From assembly GCA_004552515.1 (NCBI GenBank), contig SFOF01000045.1, forward strand, positions 1 through 21,772: a DNA stretch of 21,772 nt, given 5' to 3'. How positions within the stretch are numbered: the stretch's first letter is position 1; each line of letters begins with the position of its first letter. Both the position numbers and the translations under genes were made by a program. A model generated the notes under the pieces. That model searched no databases. It had not been told where the DNA came from and worked only from the letters and a program-made list of their open reading frames with translations. Positions 6,877 to 13,211 of this stretch are shown in pieces. Source of the DNA: Clostridiales bacterium (GTDB lineage: Bacteria; Bacillota; Clostridia; Christensenellales; Aristaeellaceae).

Positions 6877-7842
6877 TCAAGTGGAAGCCGCATTACACGC
6901 CGCGCGCAGCGCAGTACGCGTAACGTCCAGATCGGTCTGCGCGCGCTCGGCAGCCGCGGGCGTTCCAATCGCGTCGAGCAGCGTGATCAGGCAGTTGTCG
7001 CCCGGCTCGATTGGCAGCGATCGGCGTCCCGACGCGTCCTCGAGCCACACCTGTCCGTCGTATGCGTACAGCGTCCCCGCCGTGCCGGTGACGCGCAGCC
7101 GGTCGTCGTCGTGACGCGGCGCGCCATCCGGCCGCAAAAAGTCGGCGGTCACAGTGGCGATCACGCCGTTTTGCAGCGCCATCAGCACCGCGCTGGTCAT
7201 CTCCATATCGCCATGGCCGCGGTTATAGCCGGCGTTCGTCAGCGCGGAAACGCTCGCGCACGCCCCGCCGAGCTGCGTCGCCCAGTCCAGCGCGTGAATG
7301 CCCACCCACGGGATAATGCCGCCAAACGTCTCGCGATGCCGGTAAAATTCCGGCCGATTGCCCAGCTTGTAGCTCTTGCGGCCCTGAATCTGCCGCACCG
7401 TGCCGATTTTCCCCTCGGCAATCGCGCGCCGCACCGTCTTGAACCAGCCGCAATAGCGCAGATTGAACATCCCGCCCAGCGCGCAGCCGGACGCGCGCCA
7501 GACCCGCTCCAGCTCGTCCAGCCTGTCAGGCGCAGTGGCCAGCGGTTTTTCGGAAAAGACGTGAATGCCGCGCTTCAGGCAGGCGATCGAGACGTCCGCC
7601 GCGCGTGAAAACCACGGATTGACCGCGGCCAGCTCGATTTCGGGATGCGCGTCCAGAAGCGCGCGGGCGTCTGCGTGGATCTGCGGCGCAAGGCCGCGCT
7701 CACGGCAGGCAGCAAGGAGGCCCGATATGTCCTCGTCCCGCTCGGCTGGGGCGACGGCGCACAGCTGAAGGCCGGGCCGCATTGCGAGCGCCTCGAGCGC
7801 AAAGGGATAATGTCCCGCGCCGCCAATAATGGCAATGTTCAT
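6877..7842 (-). CDS. Gfo/Idh/MocA-family NAD(P)-dependent oxidoreductase
   Basis: A 321-residue protein of the family that oxidises or reduces sugars, inositols and related polyols. A Rossmann fold starts at residue 1 (IAIIGGAGHY) and the family's EKP motif is at 98-100 (VFSEKPLAT). The second domain has GGIIPWVGIHALDW (174-187), where His183 and Asp186 match the conserved catalytic HxxD. The glycine loop is GGAGHY rather than GxGxxG, so cofactor preference is unclear. AAGGAAAG lies about 8 nt upstream of ATG 7842. It stands alone between two repeat blocks, so the substrate cannot be inferred from neighbours; nearby GH genes suggest carbohydrate use. Confidence 0.88.
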   Translation of the reverse strand: MNIAIIGGAGHYPFALEALAMRPGLQLCAVAPAERDEDISGLLAACRERGLAPQIHADARALLDAHPEIELAAVNPWFSRAADVSIACLKRGIHVFSEKPLATAPDRLDELERVWRASGCALGGMFNLRYCGWFKTVRRAIAEGKIGTVRQIQGRKSYKLGNRPEFYRHRETFGGIIPWVGIHALDWATQLGGACASVSALTNAGYNRGHGDMEMTSAVLMALQNGVIATVTADFLRPDGAPRHDDDRLRVTGTAGTLYAYDGQVWLEDASGRRSLPIEPGDNCLITLLDAIGTPAAAERAQTDLDVTRTALRAACNAAST

Positions 7843-7879
7843 GAAACGATCTTCCTTTCATATGGTTTTAGCGGATGTA

Positions 7880-8440
7880 TTCGGGATGGACGCGGCGGCG
7901 GGTCGTGCGGCCCCCCATTTATTGGAGCCACTCAAGTCCGCGTCATACTCGAGTCCTTCTCCCCGCGTAAAACGCACTCACGCCTCGAATCAAATGAAGA
8001 GCGTCCAGAGAGTCGAAGACTCTTTGGCGCAGTCTGGGGCGGCCGCTGTGCGGCTTCCACCTTTTGCCCCAGCGTTCTCCCCGCGGAAAGCATTTCAAAG
8101 CCAATGTGGTTACGCAAAAGCGCACAAAAGCCGCGCCGCCGACTCCGTTCCCCGTCCCCCGTCGGGATCGCCGCCAGAAAACACACAATCCCGAAGTAAA
8201 CCAACCAAGCCCGATAACCACACGACATCCGAGAACGCGTTACTGGCGATCCCGACCCACGGCGGAATAGGAACGGAACACAGCGCAAGCCGTCCTGTTT
8301 GGCGCTATTCGGCAAACAGCAGGCGTGATCGAACGCAAGACATTCCGAGAGAACCGCATAACCGGCGTGAACCGAACGCAATCGCCCGAATCAGCCACGG
8401 CTTGTACGCGTTTTGAATGAAACACAAAGCGCGGCGCGTA
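7880..8440. repeat. Intergenic repeat block R2
   Basis: This aligns with R1 from about 7972 to 8370. It has stem AGAGTC (8009-8014)/GACTCT (8018-8023) without the inserted palindrome, stem CTGGGGC (8034-8040)/GCCCCAG (8066-8072) around GCCGCTGTGCGGC (8042-8054), and the inverted repeat GTCGGGATCGCCG (8161-8173)/GGCGATCCCGAC (8245-8256). The part before 7970, read in reverse (GGCTCCAATAA, then GGCCGCAC), resembles the block R-inv hairpin unit with the section between its two GGCCGCAC copies missing. No gene seen. Confidence 0.78.
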
Positions 8441-8882
8441 CGATGAACATCCTCATCCATCGTCTGCGGATGCGTAACGGAACGCCAAACACTCCAACAG
8501 AAACGTATGGCAGGCGTAAGATGAACGCACGACACTGCAATAGGAGCGCATGAATCGCTCAACCGCCGGTATACATTCGAACGGAGCTTAAAACGCGGCG
8601 GGCAGAGGACGATCTCACGCGCCGTCCGCGGACGATACCCACTCATGAGAAAGGCCGGATTTGTGCGCTCGCTAAGGCTTTGAGGATACTCCATCATTTT
8701 TCGAGAGGAAACCCGGCGCTCTTGCCATGATCTCGGGAACCGCGCCCCAGAGCTTCCCCTCTTCAGGAGGGAACTAAACGAAGCGCCAGCCAGACGAGGC
8801 CGTTCTCCCTTCCCCGCGTCGCCCCGCAGAACAGCCCCGTACAAATGCCGCGCAGACCCGCTCCGCCCGGCGGCCTCAGACA
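8441..8882. other. Unexplained non-coding stretch downstream of divIC
   Basis: About 440 bp between repeat R2 and the divIC terminator. I see no start, ribosome binding site or protein family on either strand. The minus strand is open for a long way (8305-8844), but the product is Arg/Ser-rich and runs into the repeat. Around 8748-8775 the minus strand reads TTCCCTCCTGAAGAGGGGAA, a possible hairpin. The end (8818-8850, CGCAGAACAGCCCCGTAC) resembles the start of the 5031 module, so the repeat mosaic may extend through here. Confidence 0.4.
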
Positions 8883-8885
8883 GAC

Positions 8886-8926
8886 AAAAAGACCTGACCA
8901 GGCCGAATTTTGCAGCCGGTCAGGTC
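8886..8926 (-). terminator. Terminator of the yabP-yabQ-divIC group
   Basis: On the minus strand, GACCTGACC (8926-8918) pairs with GGTCAGGTC (8899-8891) and is followed by five T (8890-8886). It lies 44 bp after the divIC stop. Confidence 0.85.
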
Positions 8927-8969
8927 AGGCCATGGACGGCTATCGTGTCCCGCGCGGCCATGGAGCCGG

Positions 8970-9248
8970 TCAGTCGCCGCCGACATAGAGCGTTTCGTCG
9001 TCCGCGACATAGCCCTGCCGATGCGCTTCGCGGCGGAAATATTCGTCCGTATAGGTGAAGTTGATCTTGTCGCGCAGCTGGGCGTTTGATTCGATCAGCG
9101 CGTCGCGCTGCGCCGTCAGCTCGGCAATACGCGCGTTCTGCGCGTCGATCGCGCGCTGCTGAACCAGGCAGCCTATGCCCAGCGCCAGCGCGCCGCACAC
9201 GGCCAGCGCAACGGCCAGCCCGACGCGGCCTCTTCGTCCGCGCGCCAT
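8970..9248 (-). CDS. divIC: Septum formation initiator DivIC/FtsB-like
   Basis: A 92-residue bitopic membrane protein of the divisome. A basic N-terminus (MARGRRGRV) precedes one membrane helix (about 9-28) and a coiled coil (about 30-63: QRAIDAQNARIAELTAQRDALIE). The C-terminal segment YTDEYFRREAHRQGYVADDE has the family's typical aromatic/acidic pattern. It should partner FtsL to recruit or activate the septal wall synthase. ATG 9248 is chosen because GAGAGGGTGAGG precedes it and the family's short cytoplasmic tail fits; an in-frame upstream ATG (about 9365) would add an unconserved extension. Position after yabQ matches the Bacillus/Clostridia order. A 113-bp gap to yabQ leaves room for its own promoter (TAGAAT at 9300-9295, no clear -35). 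Confidence 0.87.
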   Translation of the reverse strand: MARGRRGRVGLAVALAVCGALALGIGCLVQQRAIDAQNARIAELTAQRDALIESNAQLRDKINFTYTDEYFRREAHRQGYVADDETLYVGGD

Positions 9249-9361
9249 CGCCCTCACCCTCTCGCTCCACAAATCAATGTATTTCCGTAAATATTCTACG
9301 CCATGCAGACATTTTCCTGCCGCCGCGCGCGCATTTTTCGCAAAAATTTGACAAACCCGCT

Positions 9362-9730
9362 TCATTTGAGCAGCCGCCGCACGAACGCGCACGCCGCCAA
9401 ACGCCTTCCCAACGCGCGGAGCAGACGCAGCAGCGCGCGGGCAATCAGCGCGATGAGCGGCGAAAGCGTCGCGCCATAGAGCAAAAAGCCCACAATGCTG
9501 CCCATGACCGCGTACAGCCGCATTTCGCCGTGCAGCGCGGCGACGAGCGACGCGATCAGCAGAAACGCCGCCATCAGGCAGAAGGTCAGATCCATTGCCA
9601 GCGAGAGCAGCACGCCCGGCTGAAAGAGGCGGCGCAGGGCGCACAGGCCGTCCCAGATCAGGCCGGTCATCAGGCCGGCGGGCAACATGAGCAGAAAGGC
9701 GGCGCTCTGCCCCAGCGTATAGAACAGCAC
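9362..9730 (-). CDS. yabQ: Spore cortex biosynthesis protein YabQ
   Basis: A 122-residue membrane protein. Hydrophobic helices lie at about 5-28, 42-64 and 72-95. The opening VLFYTLGQSAAFLLMLPAGLMTGLIWDGLCALRRLF follows the YabQ pattern (an Leu/Gly-rich helix, then a W/YD..R motif), and the C-terminus is Arg-rich. In B. subtilis YabQ is needed for spore cortex formation and localises to the outer forespore membrane. The start is GTG 9730, 6 nt after the yabP stop and in the same frame. No strong ribosome binding site is visible, so translational coupling to yabP is likely. The assignment rests on topology, size and gene order more than on strict motifs. Confidence 0.82.
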   Translation of the reverse strand: MLFYTLGQSAAFLLMLPAGLMTGLIWDGLCALRRLFQPGVLLSLAMDLTFCLMAAFLLIASLVAALHGEMRLYAVMGSIVGFLLYGATLSPLIALIARALLRLLRALGRRLAACAFVRRLLK

Positions 9731-9736
9731 GGCGCG

Positions 9737-10012
9737 TCACCGCGTCAGGCGCGCCCACAGCGACCGCCGCCGCGGCGCCGCGTCATACTCCAGCGCCGAT
9801 ATGTCGCCCTCCACCAGCAGCCGCCCGTCCTCCAGCGTGAGATGCGACACATGCAGATTGTCGCCCAGTATCGTCAGCGCGCCCTCGCCGGTGATGAGCG
9901 TCACCATCTGCTCGTTAAAGCTGTCCACCGCCTGAACGCCCGATATGACCGCGCGCCTGCGCGCTTCGAGCGACACGGCGTGCGCCTGCGCGGCGGCCTG
10001 TTCCTCGCGCAT
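9737..10012 (-). CDS. yabP: Sporulation protein YabP
   Basis: A 91-residue protein of the YabP/YqfC family, made in the mother cell during sporulation. The core EARRRAVISGVQAVDSFNEQMVTLIT, then GALTILGDNLHVSHLTLEDGRLLVEGDISALEYD, shows the short beta-rich repeats of the family (G-V...F......L.T..G.L.I.G..L.V..L....G.L.V.G.I..L.Y). AGGAGG precedes ATG 10012 at the right spacing, and a SigE-type promoter lies just upstream. First gene of the yabP-yabQ-divIC cluster. The usual upstream neighbours (hslR/yabO, hup) are missing; repeat block R3 takes their place. Confidence 0.9.
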   Translation of the reverse strand: MREEQAAAQAHAVSLEARRRAVISGVQAVDSFNEQMVTLITGEGALTILGDNLHVSHLTLEDGRLLVEGDISALEYDAAPRRRSLWARLTR

Positions 10013-10045
10013 GAGTCATCCCTCCTCCTACAAGTCCCTGTAAGC

Positions 10046-10074
10046 AGTGTATGCCCGCTCTCGCCCGCATATCC
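10046..10074 (-). promoter_or_regulatory. SigE-type sporulation promoter for yabP-yabQ
   Basis: On the minus strand, GGATATG (10074-10068), a 14-nt spacer, then CATACACT (10053-10046). This fits the SigE consensus (ATA-type -35, CATACAmT -10). The predicted start (about 10039) gives a short leader containing AGGAGG before yabP. In B. subtilis yabP and yabQ are SigE-dependent. Confidence 0.65.
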
Positions 10075-10079
10075 GGCAA

Positions 10080-10640
10080 ACGACGCGGCGGGCCGTGCAA
10101 GCCGGTTTGTGCGATTGGCGTTCGTTGTACTCGAGCGACCCTCCCCCTGTGAAATGCACCCACGCCGCGAACCAAATGAAGAGAGTCCAGAGAGGCCGCA
10201 GTGCGGCTTCCACTTTTGGCTCTTTGGCGCAGTCTGGGGCGGCCGCAGTGCGGCTTCCACATTTCAGCCCCAGCGTACTCCCCGCGGAAAACGCCGCAAA
10301 GCCAATACGTTTACGCAAAGCCGCACCCATCCCCTCGTCGTCGGCTCCGTTCCCCGCGTCCTCTCCGTCTCCCTCGTCCTCCGTCGGGATCGCCGCCAGA
10401 AAACGTGCAAACCCGAAGTGAACCAACCACCCTCGATAACCATATCGACAACCCGACAACGCACGACCGGCGATCCCGACAAGAATACGACCGAGGTTCC
10501 GCTTATACGAAAAGAAGCGCCCCATTGGGTGAGCGCTTCTCTCTATGGTCTGCTGATCCGATAGGATACCGCCGGGAGTCCGTTAGGCTGAATGCGGAAG
10601 CCGCGCTGCGGCCGCTCGGGTACAGATCGGAACCTCGCAC
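10080..10640. repeat. Intergenic repeat block R3
   Basis: This aligns with R1 and R2 from about 10155 to 10480. Elements: AGAGTC (10182-10187)/GGCTCT (10218-10223) around GCCGCAGTGCGGC (10195-10207); CTGGGGC (10234-10240)/GCCCCAG (10267-10273) around GCCGCAGTGCGGC (10242-10254); and the inverted repeat GTCGGGATCGCCG (10383-10395)/CGGCGATCCCGAC (10468-10480). Similarity to R1 and R2 stops right after the last arm. A further, diverged palindrome unit is at 10600-10612 (GCCGCGCTGCGGC). No gene seen. Confidence 0.8.
10509..10540 (-). terminator. Candidate terminator downstream of the GH2 gene
   Basis: On the minus strand, AGAAGCGC (10540-10533) pairs with GCGCTTCT (10520-10513), followed by TTTTC. 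The T run is short and the site is about 110 bp after the GH2 stop, so it is a moderate candidate. Confidence 0.5.
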
Positions 10641-10651
10641 GGCCCCGGCGC

Positions 10652-12979
10652 TTACAGCAGCTGCACGTCCAGCCGCGCCGGCTTCAGCCCCTCCGCCTCG
10701 GCGTACACGCGCAGCATCCCCGCCTGCTCGCCCGCGCGCACCAGCACGCTGATCAGCCCCGCGCGCATCTGCCGGTCGGGGCAGGTCACCGGCGTGTGGT
10801 CGCTCACGTCCGAGCCTGTGCCCGCGACATAGCCCAATCCGTTCGTATTGAACCGCACGAACGGCGCGGCGTCCGGCACGTGCCGTCCCTCGCTGTCCAC
10901 ACAGTCGCAGGTAATGATCGCCACATCCTGCCCGTCGGCGCGCACATTATCCCGCTCCAGCTTCAGCCTGAGCGCGACCGCCCTGCCCGTCGTCTCGACC
11001 GTCTCCTCCGCGGCAGGCTCGCCGTCCTTATAGCCCACGGCGCGCACAGAACCCGGATTGTAGATCAGCCGCCATTCGACATGACCGAACGGCTCCACCG
11101 CCTGAACGCCCATCGAGCGGCCATCCTGGAACAGCTCGACCGAGTCGCAGTTGGTGTACACCGACACGCGCACCGGCTCGCCCTCGCGCCCGGAAAGATT
11201 CCAGTGCGGCAGAATATGCACCATGGGCTTCTCCGTCCAGTGCGACTGATTCTGCCAGAACGCGTCCTTGCGGTTGAGATACAGATCGATCGCGCCCGAC
11301 TGCGAGCACAGCCGCGGCCACGTCGTCTCGCCGCGATGCTCTATGCCCGCCCACTGATAGCCGCCGCACACCCACTCGCGCGCCATGAACCACTGCCACG
11401 TTTCCTCGCGCCCGCGGAACCACGAATTGCTCCGGCGGTCATAGCCGTTGATATAGCCGCGCGCGGGGCAGTCGTCCAGATACCAGCCGCGCGTCGTGCC
11501 GGTGGCGCAGCACTCGCTGGAGAAGAACGGCTTGTCGGGATACATCCTGTGCAGCTCGTCGTAATGCTCGATGTTGTAGTTCACGCCGATCACGTCCATG
11601 TCGGCCAGCACGGTGCTGTGCAGCGGATCGACCGACTGCGCTGTCGTGACCGGCCGCGTGGGATCGAGCCGCCGGACGATCGTCTTGAGCGCGCGGGCGA
11701 TGCGCCGGCCCTCGGGGCGGACGTGCATGGGCTCCTCGTTGCCCAGCGACCAGAAGATCACGCCCGGCCGGTTGCGGTCGCGCTTAACGAGCATTTCGAG
11801 CTGACGGATGCCGTCCGGCGTGGTTTCGAACCAGCGCGTCTCGTCCATGACCAGAAAGCCCAGCTCGTCCAGATAGTCCATCGTGGCGGCGTGATGCGGA
11901 TAGTGCGCCGTGCGGTAGCCGTTCGCGCCCATCTCGCGCAGCAGCTCCAGCCGGTATTTCTGGACGCGCCTGGGCACCGCCTTGCCGGTCAGGCCGTAAT
12001 CCTGATGGCAGCACACGCCCTTTATGACCACGTGCTTTCCATTGAGGAAGAAGCCGTGATCGGGATCGAAGCGGATGGTTCTGAAGCCAAAGCGGCAGGT
12101 CGTCCGATCGACGATTTCGCCGTCCTTCACGACGGTCGTCTCGCAGAGATGGAGCACCGGCGATTCCGTATCCCACAGCGCGGGATTTTCGACGGTCATC
12201 GCCTGACGGAGCGTCCCATGATCGCGCGCGGGCACGGTCATTTCGCCCTTCGCGCGGGCGATCTCCCGGCCGGCCATGGTGTAGAGGACGGTTTCGACGC
12301 TCACCGCCGCGTCCTCGTAATCGTCGTTGCGCAGCTCGGTATCGACCGGCACATTCCAGCTTTCGCCGCCGGTCAGCTCGGGATGCACGAACACGCCGTC
12401 GCGCTCTACGGCGACGCTTTCGGTGATCTCCAGCCACACGTCGCGATAGATGCCCGCGCCCTCGTACCACCAGCCCTCATGCTCCTGCGTGTTGACATAC
12501 ACCGCCACGACATTCTCCTGTCCGAAGCGCGCCACGTCGGTGATATCCACCTCGAAGGAGGTATAGCCGCAGGTGTTGTCCTGCATCCGGCAGCCGTTGA
12601 CATACACAGTGCAATGCACCGCCACGCCCTCGAAGAACAGCACGACGCGCTTGCCCTCACAGGCCGCGTCCAGCGTGAAATGCTTGCGGTACCACGCGTT
12701 GTTATACTCGAAATAGCCCAGCGTGTTGTTGTTCTTCTCGTTCGGCGTCTGCGCAATGACGTAATCGTGCGGCAGCGCGACCTTCTCCCATGTTTCCGCC
12801 GTGGCGCGCGATCCGCCGTAGGAATCCACGCCGTCGGGATAGGCCACGGAAGCCGGGCCGATGAGATGGCGCTCCGTCTTGGCCTGAGCGTAGATCAGCC
12901 CCTTGCTGCGCGGCGCCTCTACGAATATATCGCCCTCGTGAAACAGCCAGTCCCTATTGAAATTGAGCCTTTCTCTCAT
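10652..12979 (-). CDS. Glycoside hydrolase family 2 (beta-galactosidase/beta-glucuronidase-like)
   Basis: A 775-residue enzyme. Order of domains: N-terminal jelly-roll sugar-binding domain (about 1-190; YRKHFTL, VYVNG, GWWYEGAGIYRDVWLE), an immunoglobulin-like domain (about 195-300; GFRTIRFDPDHGFFLNGK at its end), the TIM barrel (about 305-590) and C-terminal beta domains (about 590-775) with GMLRVYAEAEGL near the end. Acid/base Glu415 lies in SLGNEEP; the nucleophile is Glu489 in FFSSEC. No signal peptide, so it is cytoplasmic and acts on imported oligosaccharides. ATG 12979 is chosen over an upstream in-frame start because GGGAGG lies 8 nt before it and the family begins LNFNRDWLF. Substrate could be a beta-galactoside, beta-mannoside or beta-glucuronide; the sequence does not decide. 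Confidence 0.93.
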   Translation of the reverse strand: MRERLNFNRDWLFHEGDIFVEAPRSKGLIYAQAKTERHLIGPASVAYPDGVDSYGGSRATAETWEKVALPHDYVIAQTPNEKNNNTLGYFEYNNAWYRKHFTLDAACEGKRVVLFFEGVAVHCTVYVNGCRMQDNTCGYTSFEVDITDVARFGQENVVAVYVNTQEHEGWWYEGAGIYRDVWLEITESVAVERDGVFVHPELTGGESWNVPVDTELRNDDYEDAAVSVETVLYTMAGREIARAKGEMTVPARDHGTLRQAMTVENPALWDTESPVLHLCETTVVKDGEIVDRTTCRFGFRTIRFDPDHGFFLNGKHVVIKGVCCHQDYGLTGKAVPRRVQKYRLELLREMGANGYRTAHYPHHAATMDYLDELGFLVMDETRWFETTPDGIRQLEMLVKRDRNRPGVIFWSLGNEEPMHVRPEGRRIARALKTIVRRLDPTRPVTTAQSVDPLHSTVLADMDVIGVNYNIEHYDELHRMYPDKPFFSSECCATGTTRGWYLDDCPARGYINGYDRRSNSWFRGREETWQWFMAREWVCGGYQWAGIEHRGETTWPRLCSQSGAIDLYLNRKDAFWQNQSHWTEKPMVHILPHWNLSGREGEPVRVSVYTNCDSVELFQDGRSMGVQAVEPFGHVEWRLIYNPGSVRAVGYKDGEPAAEETVETTGRAVALRLKLERDNVRADGQDVAIITCDCVDSEGRHVPDAAPFVRFNTNGLGYVAGTGSDVSDHTPVTCPDRQMRAGLISVLVRAGEQAGMLRVYAEAEGLKPARLDVQLL

Positions 12980-13016
12980 GATTCGATCCTCCCTGCGCGT
13001 TTTTATCGATGGCCCC

Positions 13017-13089
13017 ATTATAGCACGGGCGCGCCCCGCGAATCCATACACTTTTCCCTCGAAAACATACACTTTTCGTGCAACATACA
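13017..13089 (-). promoter_or_regulatory. GH2 promoter with direct-repeat operator
   Basis: On the minus strand, GTGCTATAATG contains a perfect -10 box (13022-13017) but no good -35 (GGATTC at 17 nt). Just upstream are two perfect 12-bp direct repeats, GAAAAGTGTATG (13056-13045 and 13077-13066), 21 bp apart; a partial third copy (TGTATG) ends at 13084. A strong -10, a poor -35 and two half-sites two helical turns apart fit an AraC/XylS-type activator. Confidence 0.65.
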
Positions 13090-13150
13090 TTTAACAATAA
13101 AATAAGCCGCGCCGCCGTCAAAAAGCCGCGCCGATTTCGTCAATATATTA

Positions 13151-13156
13151 TATAAT
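13151..13156 (+). promoter_or_regulatory. Candidate -10 box for the CotH-like gene
   Basis: TATAAT at 13151-13156 lies in an AT-rich patch 56 nt before the start. No clear -35 for the vegetative factor is visible. Confidence 0.35.
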
Positions 13157-13211
13157 TAGGTATGCTGCGGTATGGCCGCAAAAAGCACAATCGATATGTG
13201 AGGACAGGACT

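Noticed and set aside
8970..9758. 262-codon minus-strand frame fusing an unknown N-terminus to divIC
   Set aside because: The upstream part is yabQ read in the wrong frame. DivIC proteins are about 90-100 residues and a good start with a ribosome binding site exists at 9248.
4395..10480. CRISPR array or insertion sequence
   Set aside because: Repeat copies are long, few and kilobases apart with no regular spacers, and no transposase or cas gene is present. A transposon-like origin for the small palindrome remains possible but no enzyme is visible.
10592..13105. 837-codon plus-strand open frame opposite the GH2 gene
   Set aside because: It is the antisense shadow of a clear GH2 enzyme, rich in His, Arg and Ala, with no start signal. 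It also runs through the GH2 promoter and repeat R3.
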